Shown one piece after another: positions 1-12,199 of a stretch of 64,000 nucleotides of DNA (positions are counted from its first letter, which is position 1; every line of letters starts with the position of its first letter). The position numbers were made by a program, and so were the translations under genes. The stretch comes from Floccularia luteovirens (lineage: Eukaryota > Basidiomycota > Agaricomycetes > Agaricales > Squamanitaceae), in assembly GCA_009739215.1 (NCBI GenBank), contig VSJF01000009.1:558001-622000 (forward strand), given 5' to 3'. Below the pieces are notes generated by a model that saw only the letters and a list, made by a program, of their open reading frames with translations, did no database searches and was not told the origin of the DNA.

Positions 1-30
1 CTAGCTACTTAAATATATATGAAAATTGCA

Positions 31-3000
31 CTATGCTCCATTCTCGTATGTGTTGGGAAGAGAAACTCTTGTGTTGGCCGTCTTATGCGCATCTTGTTTT
101 ACAACCATGTCACTTGGGAGGAGGACAGCACGATCAACAGCAACAGGTAACCCTCTGTGTCTGCCCCGAACCCTATAAGGGTAAAGAGTATGCTCCTTAG
201 AAAAGAAGTTATATCATTGAGAAACAGAAAGCTCACATGATAACTATGACCACTAGCTTTGAAAGAGGTCGCATTGCGCCAACAAATGAGAAGTTATCCT
301 AAACATGGTTCAATCAGTGCCCGTTCTATGTCTAATGAAAAGAAATGGCTTGACATTCGGAAAGCCTAGAGAAAGACCTATTCCCCCGAAAGCTGATACA
401 AGTTCGAACAGTACGCGGAATAGATCAAACCACTTTTTATCCTCATCCAGCAGACTATTGCGTTCGATTACTGCAACGAGAAAGACACCACAAACCAACC
501 ACCAGATATCTAGAAGTGACATGAGAACAAGAAAGAGCTATTGAGGGATGAGTTATTATACCAATGGACATTTGGCGCCGAAGATGCCAACCCAGGTAAC
601 GACCGATCCGTTCTCGTCCCTTCAAGTGGTTAAGGTCTGTAGGTTCTTCGTCCTCATCGTCGGGTGGTGCTTCAAATACTCCTAGTGATCGTTCTTCATA
701 TCTATCAAGTATATTCAACCTTACGTCACTTCTGGTTTGGTTGACCTTACACATTTGTTGTACGAATACTCAATGCAACCTTTAAAACCGATAATTTTTG
801 TAGGCAGTGGCAGGAATATTCAAGACTTACAGGATATACCTAAGAGGCATAGAATCAATTTCCCAGTATTTTTTGTTCGAAATCGACGAAACTTACCGCG
901 ATATACATCATAACAACATACAAGAACCTGTATGGATTAAAGCTGAAAGGTTCACGGGACCGAAGAAAGACTGTACTTACTGCAGAGCAGGAGCAAACGA
1001 AGCTAGTGGTACAATAGCAAATCCGGAAGCTCTTGCTGCCAAACCTTGAAACAAGCCAGCAAGGATACGGGTTCCTACAGGTATCGAATTAAATGCGTCT
1101 AATCCAATATCTATTGCCCAGTAAGATGTCACATTTTGTTACGGTGATCAAATCTCTACCTAGGATCCCGAAACATATCCATTCGATCGCGCTGCGGGGA
1201 AAAGTAAATGACATGGGGAAAAGACATTAGGACTGAGTTATTTTCACCTAAATCCCACAAGAGAGATTACAAGGAACCAAGTCTGGTGACTTGGAAACCT
1301 TACCGAATGGGCATCAATAGATTGAAAAAGGGTAGTAAGAAACGTGCTAACAGATATAAGAAACATCTAAGATTTTTATGTCATTGAACAGGTAGTTTGA
1401 GGGGTAATCAAAGTGCAGTTACCTTCGTGGATGTTCCAGAAGGAATGACAGTGCTTGGTGCGTATCCGAACGTTCATGTGTAGATTTGTAACCTATCCAA
1501 CTTTGCAAAATGTATGAGTAAATTGGTAATTCAGAGGAGAAAAGGTCTGACATAAACAGACGCAGACTGCTTATACTGTTAGAAGTAATCTAGAGTAGTG
1601 GTATAGCTTGGTACACATACAAGATCGGCTACGTTCATTAATGAAAGAGTTCATACGTTCATAGGAAGTTTTGGCGTCAGTCATCCAGAGAAATACTGAC
1701 CAAGGCATGATTTCCAGCCAGGATGACGAAGATAAGGGCGACTATGAAGAAATATTAGCTTAGGACAGTGACAGATCTATGGATGGCTTACATATCATGA
1801 GATATGCTGTTTGGAAGGGAACCATTCCTCTGTTGATTGGGTAAGCTTAGGCATAGTTCCAACCACAACCAGCTGGGACCGCACAAATCTACAAGTGAGA
1901 GGCCTCCCCCGGTATAACCTCCCATGACCTGGAACAGTGAGAACCTAAAACCTATCAGTCTGGTCCAGATTGCAAGCTAAATATTTGATACCATGTTTTA
2001 TTCACTAAGGAAGGTTGTGCTTGAAAGACGGGGTCAAACGTTTTTGTTGTAGAAATCCATGGGGCGAATAATATAAAAGCAACCAATTGCGTCCCTACGA
2101 AGTACTACGTGCCACTCTCAGTAACAGAATATTCAAGCCTGCAAATGACTTACTACAGGTATGAGATAACTCAACAGACGCAAAGCTCTGTACTCTGCAC
2201 CTCCCAAGTCTTCTAATTGCTCATCAGACAAGGATTCTGTATGAAAATTAGAGTTTCGTCCAACGACAAGACCACCAAAATTAAGCCAAGGCACAGATTT
2301 CTCTTCCAGGGTCGTAGTGGTTGGCAAGGTAAATTTTCGCTGTAGATTGCGGTACGCAGCTGGGGCCATACGCTTTGCCAATCTTTCCGTGAGTTGGGGA
2401 AGACTAGGGAAGCCACCGAATCCTTCATATTTATTGTTTTTTTTTGTGTTTGGGGTTCCAGGGATGTTGATATTACTCTTATCATTTACAAGTAGCGTAG
2501 GTCTCTTGCGCATATATGGTACTCCATCTGAGGAAAATCAGAACACGCTTTTGCGCATCATAGAATTCATACCTTGAATAGTTATATGTCTAGGAAAGGA
2601 AGCTGATGTTGGAGGTTCATGAGGAAATTCTAATAACGGAGAGTCTACGTGAGGCAGTGACAGGTTTGCCTCTTGTGGCGAAGAGGAAAACGTTCCGACG
2701 TCTGCTTCAGTTAATATGGGAGCTGGGTCTGGGTCTTCCCGTGAAACGGCTGTATGCAATCCATTGTCAACAGAGACACTTGGAGTAGGATGTATAACAT
2801 CGATTTGGACGTTGGGTTTTTCTCTATTAGGGAATAGGATAGCATTTGCTCGGCTTTGGATAGGTTCTGATATAGATCTCATAGAATCAGAGCGACTGCG
2901 ATGTATGACTGGGTGTCTCTGCTTTTTGGCCTTTGCTACTACATATTCGCAATGTGTGCGAAACCAGTACCTGCTCAATCACATAAGATATAGAATCAAT

Positions 3001-3481
3001 CCCTCATGAGATATTGAATTCACTAACTTGCGCGCTAATACCATTAGCCAAGATACCACAGTGACATCACCCTGTCCAGTGCTATCAGTAAGACGTATTC
3101 AATAGAGTAATAAAGTATACATGCCATCATCATTAGAAGATAAAGGATAATTTGCTGCCAGGCCGTAATTGTTGATAGATTGACAGTAGAAAGACCGGTA
3201 ACGGTCATAGCGGAGTAGCATAAGAATAGTGAGTCGATATATTTAACGTGATGGTGACCATTTGATGCATAAAAGATTCCAGAGACGGCAAGGGGTAATA
3301 TCGTGAAAGCGAACAGATGAAGTCTAAAAAACGTGCACTCGTCTCGAATAAATTGCCAGATTCTATTAAGAGTATTTCTCTCTGCTGTTTCTGTCTGAAG
3401 CTCCGTAGGATCAGCGTAAGTGTTTATACTAGTGGTTTGGTCCAGCATAACCATAAGCGGTGTGTTGAACAATACCACCAC
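31..3481 (-). CDS. TRK-family high-affinity potassium transporter (multi-exon)
   Basis: Plasma-membrane K+ uptake protein of the fungal TRK/TrkH family. The N-terminal exon (3481 down to 3125) has an 'FFRLHLFAFTILPL' membrane segment followed by a pore-type loop with 'TVTGLSTVNL'. A long hydrophilic, serine-rich loop (about 2978-2540) follows, then 'VPWLNFGGLVVGRNS', 'GGLSLVD', 'LFQGLAARASGFAIVPL' and the C-terminal 'AFGGIGLSLGFPN' and 'GRHRGLPVAVDRAVLLP' motifs, the usual order for the family. The stop is TAG at 31-33. At least eight introns are needed. One at 3072-3124 uses a GC donor. Two junctions (near 1930-1980, where no GT donor is visible, and about 1300-1660, between the 'LAGNHA' and 'LFPSHQTWF' blocks) could not be resolved, so slight decay is possible. 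The start is the first Met of the open frame and may lie somewhat downstream. Confidence 0.85.
3072..3124 (-). other. GC-AG intron in the TRK gene
   Basis: A 53-nt intron. Joining exons at the GC donor (reading GCATGT) and the CAG acceptor restores the family motif 'GDVTVVSWLMVLARK'. The GT one base further inside gives the wrong phase. A branch-point-like CTGAT lies about 13 nt before the acceptor. Confidence 0.65.
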
Positions 3482-3837
3482 GGAGGTGACTCCGGACTTC
3501 TAAATTGAGGCTGACGTCGAGAAGATGGAGCAGATAAGGCAAGAAAAATGTTATAAGGTGTATATGATGCTCGTTGTGTGAAAGAGAGTAGCGATGTAGC
3601 GCTTGTATTAACGCTATATGTGTGCTTTAACAACATGTCGCATAACGACTAAACGACTTTTGTTGCCCCGGTTGCTATTTAAACACCGAAAATACTTCCG
3701 ACTTCGTTTCAACGTTAAAACATTGACCATGCCATTTTATAGTTGAGCAGTAATATAGAACAAATTACTCTACCAAATAATGTGTGGTATAACCGGTAAG
3801 CAATTTCATCAAAACCTGAGTAAAGTATAGTTTCAAG

Positions 3838-5190
3838 TTACTGCTCTCGCCCCCCGGTAAGGGTTATTATCTTTTCGTAAATGGTAAAAACGATTCCTCC
3901 ACTCAACTAATCCTATAGTCAGTGGGAGCACTGTACAGCTATATAAATGAAGCTTACAACAAGTCGTGCAAGACGAGGAGTTGTCCCAGTCCAAAATCGC
4001 AGGACACCTTCCTCAGTGAATATCCGGTAAGCGCAGTGGAATGAATTCCTATATTGTGCACGAGCTTCCAGTGACTGCATTCGTGTTTTAATAACACTTG
4101 AACCAATTCATTAGAAGTTTCTGTGAGATATGAAAAGGAAAATTAACGGACTCGAGTGGCATAGTCGTATACACTGTCACCAGTCCGGCAATCGCACCGA
4201 TCCCAAATGTAATAGCACTTGGCAATTGTTGGCCAGGTCGTGCAGTACCCTGGACAAATTGTTTCAAAGTGGTATAAGTGGTGAACCGCACTGCGGAATT
4301 AGCCCCTTGCCGCATCATCTGCAGCATAAAATATGTCAAGTATAATCCCACACAGATATCAGTATATCATACCACAGGGAAGTAACCACGATAGATTCCC
4401 CGGATCCCTTCCTGCCTCACAATGGACGCTGTTCCATGTATCAAGCCGCGGTATTGTGGATTTGGGCGTTTCGCATCATCGATGAGTTTTGTTCTTCATG
4501 CAAATCATTCTGGGACAGTTCAGATAACTCAGATATTGACGTACTTTATCGTTTCGGACGGCGTTACAGCAAAAGTAGCTTCCATCATCCCCGCCCCAAG
4601 ACCAGCTGTCTAATGGTTGGTACACAACCTCCTCTTATGCAGACAAACGGCTCACCAAGTAAACTGCGGGGTGCACTTACTTTACCCTTTCAACTGTGAT
4701 AAGACAATTAAATATAAAATAAAAAACCCATTCTCACCTCAGAATCTGCTAACATTTGCTTAAAATGGTCGTAGCTAACAAACCGAACCCCAGCTTTCGT
4801 CGCATTTCCTACCACAAGAGCGGTACATCCTGAATAGAGTCCTGTAACGCCCTTCTGTTTCAAAGTATCCCTGATGATTGCTAGAGGACTCTCTCTCTAA
4901 TTCCAGACGTAAACTCTCCAAAAACAGTCATTAACCTGATTCAGGACACGAACCTTCCCTCCAAATTGAGATCGCGTTTTCACGAATTCAGTAGGGTATG
5001 TGCAGAACCTGTCATTTGCGATTTGCATTCTTAGCAGGAACATGGTTGTTCATCATGCGGCTCACGCTTCAATTGCACCGGCAGTTGCACCAGCGAATCT
5101 ACATGTAGTTCCATTATTATTAGAAAAGTGGGAGATTCAATGGCTTCATTACAAGGAGTGTAGCGGCTTTTCCTTTTGAAATGGTGGCAT
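3838..5190 (-). CDS. CTP1: Mitochondrial tricarboxylate (citrate) carrier
   Basis: Inner-membrane carrier of the mitochondrial carrier family, predicted to export citrate in exchange for malate or another tricarboxylate. The protein begins 'MPPFQKEKPLHSL' and, after an intron, 'FAGATAGAIEA', the usual start of CTP. Later exons give 'TYPTEFVKTRSQFGG', 'GLYSGCTALVVGNATKAGVRF', 'PSETIKTKLIDD', 'MMRQGANSAVRFTTYTTLK', 'TMPLE', 'TRMQSLEARAQYRNS' and the end 'TLTGGREQ' with a TAA stop at 3838. The repeated P-x-[DE]-x-x-[KR] signatures and the charged R-Q-x-x-N-x-x-x-R-F segment support CTP over other carriers. It is divergent from the heme gene at 5462, with 271 bp between the two starts. About six introns; exact junctions were not all fixed. 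Confidence 0.85.
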
Positions 5191-5461
5191 GACTAACGTG
5201 ATACTATGAGAGGATGAAAGGGTGTTTGGGTCGTGGTCACGGAAAATAGAAAACTGCAAGTTTACTCGCTCGGTCGTATCGGGTTTATTAACCGACTCTA
5301 CACCCTCCACGCAATGTACCCGGTTCGGACCGTTTTGCAATCACAACCACCATTTCTCATACATATTAACGACTTCTCAACGCCAGCATAGAGATATAGC
5401 CTGCTGAAACTTACATTCATTCCAGGAGGGGAGAACAAAAAGCGCTTAATGTTCACATCCA

Positions 5462-6433
5462 ATGTCAAACGTCTTATTACTTAGATCACCTTCCGAGGAT
5501 GCTCCAGACCGATATGGGGCTCTCTTTTCGTCATCGGGATATCGTCCAGTTTCTATACCGGTGCTCGAAACCGTTCTCACAAATCTCGGACTGCTCGAGA
5601 CTGTAGTCAGAAACGGTCCAGATGCGATAGGATACACCGGAGTTATCATTACGAGTCAACGAGGAAGCCTTGCTTGGAAGACTGTCGTGCAAAATTTACT
5701 TGACAGCTCTCCTGATGCAATTTCTGTGCTAAGTAAATCAATATCTAGACTAACCCGAACAATGAAATCGAACTGTAGCCTAGGGGATTGGTTCAAGACC
5801 CCTTCTTATGTAGTTGGACAGACAACTGCTTCTGTATTACGCGAAATTGAGGGTATCCTGCCGGAGTTTGGGCCAATGGACATTCGTGGGGAGTCATCTG
5901 GGACAGGCGAGCAGCTCGCTTATCATATCGTAGAAGATATCACGTCTCAGAGTCCTCGAAAATTTTTATATCTGACGGGCGACAAAAACCGGGATACATT
6001 GCCCAATATTCTTCAGGAGAAAGGGATTGAATTAGACCCTGTACAAGTCTATCTAACGCTAGGTTCTTCCGACTTTGAGCGCCGATTATCTGATATCCTG
6101 CCCTTGATCCATCAAGGTATTTCAGCCTTGACGGCATATCATATATCGATTACGCTTGACTGTTATCATGTAGCTCCTTCCACATGGTGGATTGTATACT
6201 TTGCACCGTCAGCGGCTAAACTCGCGACACCTATCTTGCGCAAGCATTTTGCATTACCAGAATCAGATCTATCACCCAGGAGACTCGGAGAAATTCCGAG
6301 AATTGCTGCAATTGGCCCTACAACTCTGAAATGTCTCCGAGATGAGTTGGGTTTACATGTTGATGTGGTAGCTGATAAGCCTACTCCTGAATATCTTTTA
6401 TCAAGTATATCTTCTTTTGATCGAGATAGATGA
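5462..6433 (+). CDS. HEM4: Uroporphyrinogen-III synthase
   Basis: Cyclises hydroxymethylbilane to uroporphyrinogen III in cytosolic heme synthesis. The open frame of 323 residues matches the HemD fold: 'LLLRSPSEDAPDRY' at the start, 'GVIITSQRGSLAW' (first-domain contact strand), 'YVVGQTTASVLREI', 'GESSGTGEQLA', 'FLYLTGDKNRDTLP', 'WWIVYFAPSAA' and 'IAAIGPTTLKCLRDELG'. The frame is probably not a single exon. Two stretches look like in-frame introns, 5733-5783 (GTAAAT..TAG, 51 nt) and 6117-6173 (GTATTT..TAG, 57 nt). Removing both leaves about 287 residues and joins motifs in the spacing usual for the family. Confidence 0.88.
   Translation: MSNVLLLRSPSEDAPDRYGALFSSSGYRPVSIPVLETVLTNLGLLETVVRNGPDAIGYTGVIITSQRGSLAWKTVVQNLLDSSPDAISVLSKSISRLTRTMKSNCSLGDWFKTPSYVVGQTTASVLREIEGILPEFGPMDIRGESSGTGEQLAYHIVEDITSQSPRKFLYLTGDKNRDTLPNILQEKGIELDPVQVYLTLGSSDFERRLSDILPLIHQGISALTAYHISITLDCYHVAPSTWWIVYFAPSAAKLATPILRKHFALPESDLSPRRLGEIPRIAAIGPTTLKCLRDELGLHVDVVADKPTPEYLLSSISSFDRDR
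5733..5783 (+). other. Probable in-frame intron in HEM4
   Basis: 51 nt from GTAAAT to CCTAG. It is a multiple of three and stop-free, so it hides inside the open frame. Splicing joins 'AISVL' to 'DWFKTPSYVVGQ'. Confidence 0.55.
6117..6173 (+). other. Probable second in-frame intron in HEM4
   Basis: 57 nt from GTATTT to GTAG, a multiple of three, with a CTTGACT branch-point-like site 12-18 nt before the acceptor. Removal places 'PLIHQ' next to 'APSTWWIVYF'. Confidence 0.6.
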
Positions 6434-6560
6434 ATGAATTTGTGCAGTCGAATTGGCTGGAATACAAGTTACACTGTGGGTAACTACTGATTGAACCGAT
6501 CAAAGATAAACGTAAAGTTTAGAAGAGGAGGACCCCTCTAAAATACATTGGCGAGGAGAC

Positions 6561-6899
6561 CTAAGGGTGTACCGAGTCTTCTTGAGCAATCATGGCTATA
6601 TTATCAGACTTCTTGGCTCGGCCCAATTCTTCAGCTCCAGTAACTCCTTCCTCAACGGATTGCACTTCATACCGACCCTCTTTTAAACCAGGGTTGGATG
6701 TCCAATGTGAAGTAGGGTTGTTTTTCAGGTTCTATCATCATAATGTCAATGAGCCGATACTTGTCAAGAAAAATTCATGACTAACATCTGGTGGATCTCG
6801 CATATACTCGTCGTTGATGTTGTGATCAGTCACTTCGGGATGTCCGATTACTTGTTCTGGCTTTTTGAAACCTTCATCAGACGAAGATACGCGAGGCAT
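6561..6899 (-). CDS. Small hypothetical protein, 85 aa, two exons
   Basis: No recognised family. Exon 1 (6899-6761) begins 'MPRVSSSDEGFKKPEQV' and continues 'GHPEVTDHNINDEYMRDPPD'. An 81-nt intron (6760-6680, GTATCG..AAAAG) joins it to exon 2 (6679-6561), 'GRYEVQSVEEGVTGAEEL' and 'RAKKSDNIAMIAQEDSVHP', ending at TAG. The product is acidic and hydrophilic, without signal peptide or membrane segment. Support comes from two open exons with a canonical splice pair that keeps phase, and low-bias composition unlike random sequence. It is convergent with the heme synthase gene. The function is unknown. Confidence 0.5.
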
Positions 6900-8311
6900 G
6901 TTGGGTTGTGCTGTAAGCGGGATGATAATCAGGTTATGAATGATGGCTTTCGCGGTTGGGTGCTCCTCAAGTAACTTAAACTGGTGTAGCGATGAATAGC
7001 GTCATAATGATGTCAGGACTGTCTTTCTCCAACTGAATCATCTTAACGTTGCTTTGCTTAACATATGACGATGGAAGTGTATTAAAATAAACGAGCCTCC
7101 TCAGGTTGTAGAGTATCCTTGATATTGACGCATGATGTTTAGCGAAAGATACACTTATCAACCCGCGAGTCCTTGATCAGGTGAATAGCTGAATATTACT
7201 CCATGAATGTCACGGCAGCGCACCTGAAGCATCTCCAAAAGAATAATCAGGACTCCTTATCTTCATCATATTATTACCCGCCACAGCCTCTTTAAATGTA
7301 CTCCTCTCTCACTCCTCTTTTATTCCCGGCATGATCGTTTGGGAGCTTGAAACTGATGCTTTGTGTTTGGTGTAGATTTTGTATCACCCAATAGAGTACC
7401 GGTTTAGTCGATATTGGAGTTCCAAGGAGTGATATACGGGCCTAGGCCATAAGAATTGCTCTCAACCAAACTACTTCTTCGATACAAAGAGCTAGTGGAT
7501 CTGAGTATTTGTTTGGTTGGGACCTCGAAATCAAATCTTTTACGTAACAGGTTTACTAAAACATATACTGGCCCCAGGCTTACTCACTTCCTTAATTCAC
7601 CCTATCAATCATGCAAAGGATATCGATTATCGATCAGTTGTAGGGCCTTCCGCGGGAAGGGATTTATGGCCCCTTTAAAAAAAGAACAACAGCAATGAAT
7701 TCCCCTATCTCTTGCTAACTATCGATATCAGATCTAACGGGGGGTTTATCAAGGCCGAGGTGTCTGGCATGAACGAATGGGGTGGATTGTAAGTATACAT
7801 ATGCTTCTTAGTAGACGCCCGAGGATACATGTGCAATGTAATTTACTGGGAACTTGAGGAGTGAAGACCCGAAGCGGGCTTATCGGTGGCTGACAAGTGG
7901 CTGATCTATTTATCTAGTATTTTTTTTTTGGGTAAATTACGGGGATATTAGTAATCATACTGGGATGGCTGTGCTATTTATGTTGACAACAAACCCGGGC
8001 TGATCAACATGTTTCCGCACCGTCCATTCAGTCCCAACGTGTCCTCATTTCCTTCCTTCGTCCAATCTTCGGACTTTTTCCTGCCTCTCTTGCCTCTCAC
8101 CATAGCCGGTCGCTAAATAGTGTGCCTAATACTAGAGCACACTTCTTTGCTGGCATTCATCTTGCGCATTGTTGCCCGTATCGGCAATCATATCACCACC
8201 CAAGCGACAAATAGTTCATAAAACATCGCCCTATTCGCTCCTCTGCAAACCTACTTGGCTGTTAGCCATCACCCAATCGAACATTTGCAATTTTGAACCC
8301 ATTCGATTATC
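6900..8311. other. Intergenic region, no convincing gene
   Basis: Only short open frames without family signatures are present (for example around 6976-7161 and 7456-7698). The last 350 bases (7960-8311) are pyrimidine-rich on the plus strand and probably hold the promoter and 5' leader of the serine-rich gene at 8312. Confidence 0.5.
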
Positions 8312-9254
8312 ATGGTCAGTGAGATCTTTATCCTGTCTTGCCTTGACAACATGCTACTATGTCTTGTTCATTTTCACAATATCGTTAACACACCCCCTTT
8401 TTCAGCCAACCCAGGTTCAAAAACAGTCGTCTGAGTCCATCTCACGTGGACTAGACAAACCATATCATCACGATCAGGCAAATGACCACCCACTTGCCAA
8501 TAAACATCTGCAGCATAAAGAAGCTCTCAGGCTGGCATTAGGGAGCATTCTGGCACCCGTAAGCTTCGAGTCATACGAATGAAGATCACCCCCCTAAGTG
8601 TGTCTAATTATTGTCTAATCTTTCAAGAAACGCCTGCCCAGTTCACGCTCATCCTCTGGTACAGCTAGTCCTGCTTACCCTTCAAGTTCTCACAGTCCTT
8701 CGGCCGATGGTAATAGTTCTGTTAATGACTATTATCTACACCCTCGTCACGCACAATATCCACACGCACATGCACCTTCTCGATTGGGCCGTTCTGTAAG
8801 TTTTCATATGCGATTAAGCACCAATGATTATCAACGCATTACTTTTCGCTAGGATTCATACTCAGAGTCTTCGCCTTCGAATAGTACAAATCAGTCTGCT
8901 GCAGGTTCTCAGCGAGGTTCTCCTTTACCGACTGCGGCCCGTCAGCTATCAGAAGGAACTGCGTCGTCGTCTGGTTCGCCACATGACGAGAACGGACCTC
9001 GAGTTCATCAAGCACAAAGTACGGGGGATTCCAATGAAACCTCTACTCCTATAAAGCCTTCAATATCTCCATTACAATCGATACAAGGGAGCAACTCTCT
9101 GCCACTACCAGGGGATATGCTAAAAGTTCATTCTGGCGATCAGTGTCAGACTAGCGCCCCACCGTCAGGCTGTGGAACCCCTAGAGCAAAGTTCTTGGAG
9201 ACGCTGCAATCAAAGAGTGCCTGGGATGCACTGATTCATGGTTCATTCTCATGA
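8312..9254 (+). CDS. Serine-rich hypothetical protein, 241 aa, four exons
   Basis: No known catalytic domain. The model is ATG only (8312-8314), exon 2 8406-8558, exon 3 8628-8795 and exon 4 8853-9254, with introns of 91, 69 and 57 nt, all phase 0 with GT/AG. The protein starts 'MPTQVQKQSSESIS', has a short amphipathic block 'HKEALRLALGSILAP', then long Ser/Pro/Asn-rich low-complexity sequence. It ends in a compact block, 'AKFLETLQSKSAWDALIHG', that looks like the conserved functional tail. It could be a regulatory or scaffold protein. No transmembrane segment or signal peptide. Confidence is good that it is coding, low for any role. Confidence 0.65.
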
Positions 9255-9710
9255 TAACTAGATTGTAGATATAAGGGAAGGACATATCACCTGGTTTCTG
9301 GATTCGTCATTCTGTTGTATCCACAGGATGATATGTTATGTTAGGTACGTGCAAATTTTTCTTTAGGTTCTGATAACAAGCAAACATCGGAAGCCTTCGT
9401 TGTATTCCTGCTATCCACTTGCACATGTACAGGTACAGATCCTATTTGTATGTAGAGTCATAATGGTTATGTGTATCGATCAAAGTGACTTGGTGATTGG
9501 ATGTTTTCAAGAGGCCATTTGACTTGGCTGGTAAATTTATTTTTGCGGACTACTTTAAGGTATTCTGGCCCGGGCGCCTGGCGGTCCGAGTCATGTGAGT
9601 ATCAAATCAGTGAACAAGATAAGATTATTGGTTTTACTTGAAACTCTGACCGAGATTATTAGTGCTCAAGTTCACAGTATTCCTGGTTCTTAGATCGCAA
9701 TTTCCAGAAC
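9255..9710. other. Intergenic region upstream of adenylosuccinate lyase
   Basis: I see no gene. The stretch must contain the 3' end of the serine-rich transcript and the promoter of the lyase gene. Confidence 0.5.
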
Positions 9711-11765
9711 ATGGAGGCCTTTAACACGTACCAGACACCTCTTTCCAGGTAGATTTCTCGGATATCGCAAAAGGGAAATTTTCTCAATCAGTTGACCTCA
9801 TAGCCGCTATGCAAGCGCAGAGATGGCACATCTGTTCTCTCCGGCAGTGCGTACACCTGAAATTCTTTTGGTTCTTAATGCGCGGTAACTAAATTTAAGT
9901 TGTTCATGTGTTTTAATCTATCAGAACCGGTACCGCACTTGGAGGCAATTGTGGCTTAATCTTGCGATTGCGGAAAAAGAACTTGGATTACCCATTACAG
10001 ATGAGGCGATTGAACAGATGAGCAAAAATCTTGTGCGTATCAAGTCGTTGTCTTGGTTTGTATATCATGATAACCTAAAATATGGCCCGCCACTTCGGTT
10101 CCGTCTCCCCAGGATCTCACCCCAGAACAATTTGAGATCGCTGCAATAGAAGAAAAAAAGCGCCGTCACGATGTCATGGCACATGTCTACACCTTCGGAC
10201 AAGTTGCACCCGCTGCTGCTGGCATCATCCAGTAAAGTTTCCAATATGTTACCCACAAACCCTTTTCCTGATATGCTATTGTCCACATAAAGTTTAGGTG
10301 CTACGTCTTGTTATGTGACGGAGTGTGTAAAATCGCTTCCGATATCCACAAATAGAAGGCTCATCCGTAATTGAATAGCAATGGAGACCTCATGTTTATG
10401 CGGACGGGTCTTACCTATCTACTTCATTCTCTTGCAGTGCTTATCTCCCGCTTGTCAGCCTTCGCGTCACAGTACCGCGACCTCCCCACTTTAGGGTTTA
10501 CCCATTTTCAACCCGCACAGCTAACTACTGTCGGTAAACGTGCAACGTTGTGGATCCAAGTCTGTGTTTGCGCTTTTCTTTTGTAATTCCGAGAATTCCT
10601 TATATTTCCACACAGGAATTACTTTGGGATTTGCGCAACATCAAACGCGCTAGGGACGATATTGGATTTCGTGGTGTAAAAGGTACCACAGGTACACAGG
10701 CAAGCTTTCTGGCGCTGTTCAATGGTGACCATGAAAAGGTTGGGGTATCTGATCAAACATATAGTAATTTGTATGCTTATTCATTTGTGCAACAAAGGTC
10801 GAGAGTCTCGACAAGCTCGTGACAAAATTGTCTAGATTCGAGTATGCATACCCGGTCACTTCACAAACCTACTCTAGAAAAATTGATATCGATGTCCTGG
10901 CTCCTCTCGCCTCTCTTGGAGCAACTGCACATAAGATTGCAACTGATATCCGCTTGTTGGCAAACTTGAAGGTCGGACATACGGGACAAGGTCGTTATGT
11001 GCTCTACTAACTTTAAACAGGAAATTGAAGAACCTTTCGAATCCTCTCAAATTGGATCATCAGCGATGGCATACAAGAGGAACCCTATGCGTTCAGAGCG
11101 TGTATGCAGTCTTGCTAGACACCTTATGGTACTTCATCAAAACGCCCTCATGACTTCGAGTGTACAATGGTTCGAACGCACATTGGATGACAGGTATATC
11201 CTCAATATTCAAACCTTCCCGAATTTGTTGGCCAATCCTGTATCCTAGCGCAAACCGAAGGATCACACTTCCAGAAGCGTTCCTTACTGGAGACATCGTC
11301 TTGTCGACATTGCAAAATATCTCCGAGGGCTTGGTCGTATATCCCAAAGTCATCGCTCGTCGAATCTCACAAGAGCTTCCTTTCATGGCTACAGAGAATA
11401 TCATTATGGCTATCGTAATATTGGGCGGGGATAGACAAGAAGCACACGAGAAAATCAGGGTAAATTCCCATTCCTACTGACTTCCAGATTGGTTGTTGAC
11501 AACGGAATAGGTTTTATCACATGAAGCTGCTCATAATGTGAAACAACTCGGTCTTGAAAATGACCTCATCGAACGTATCCGCAACGACTCTTACTTCGAC
11601 ATTATTAAAGATCAACTAGACTCGCTCCTTGAACCCGCTAGCTTCATTGGACGTGCACCTGAACAAGTAGATGCATTTTTGAAAGATTGGGTTAAATCAG
11701 CACTCGAGGACAGTGAACTTCAAGGTGCCCTGCACAAAGCAAGAAAGGTGGAACTGGAAGTTTGA
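9711..11765 (+). CDS. ADE13: Adenylosuccinate lyase
   Basis: Catalyses two fumarate-releasing steps of purine synthesis (SAICAR to AICAR, adenylosuccinate to AMP). Exons: 9711-9748, 9804-9846, 9925-10032, 10113-10231, 10293-10322, 10379-10559, 10616-10738, 10798-10971, 11021-11193, 11249-11459 and 11511-11765, totalling 1455 nt or 484 residues, close to the family length. Landmarks are 'YQTPLSSRYAS' at the start, '[13 protein letters not shown]', '[13 protein letters not shown]' (catalytic-site His), '[11 protein letters not shown]', '[17 protein letters not shown]' (catalytic His) and the superfamily signature '[15 protein letters not shown]' in the ninth exon. All junctions keep phase; donors include GTGCGT and a weaker GTTGGG. 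No defect seen. Confidence 0.95.
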
Positions 11766-12199
11766 ACGAACACAGTCTCAATACTGTTAGTGTGAGTCCA
11801 TGTGTGGGACGAGGAAGAATCTTTCAATTAATTAAACTGTAAATGCCTACAAGTTGTTATTTGTACACCTCTTAAATTTAGAGCGATTCTATTATCGACT
11901 AGATCTGTTTGCCACGACATCCACCACCATATACACATGGGCATGTATACTGAAGAATGGCACCAATAATTTAAATACTGCCGATTTGCTTTCTCATTTC
12001 TCATGAAGGTCTTCTGCAATTCTTATACTAGTATAATCTAAAAATACAGGTCCAAGATTAGACGCTCCGCTTGACTTCCGAACGGTGGCTTCCAGTTCGG
12101 CTCCACCAATCCCACAATGAGCACTTTGAGCTAGGCGCTGGAGCGCAGCATTTTGAACGTCGTTTCAACAACCAACTCGTACTTTGCTTGATACACAGA
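11766..12199. other. Intergenic region
   Basis: No gene seen. The first part should hold the lyase 3' UTR; the last 130 bases precede a small secreted-protein gene. Confidence 0.4.
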
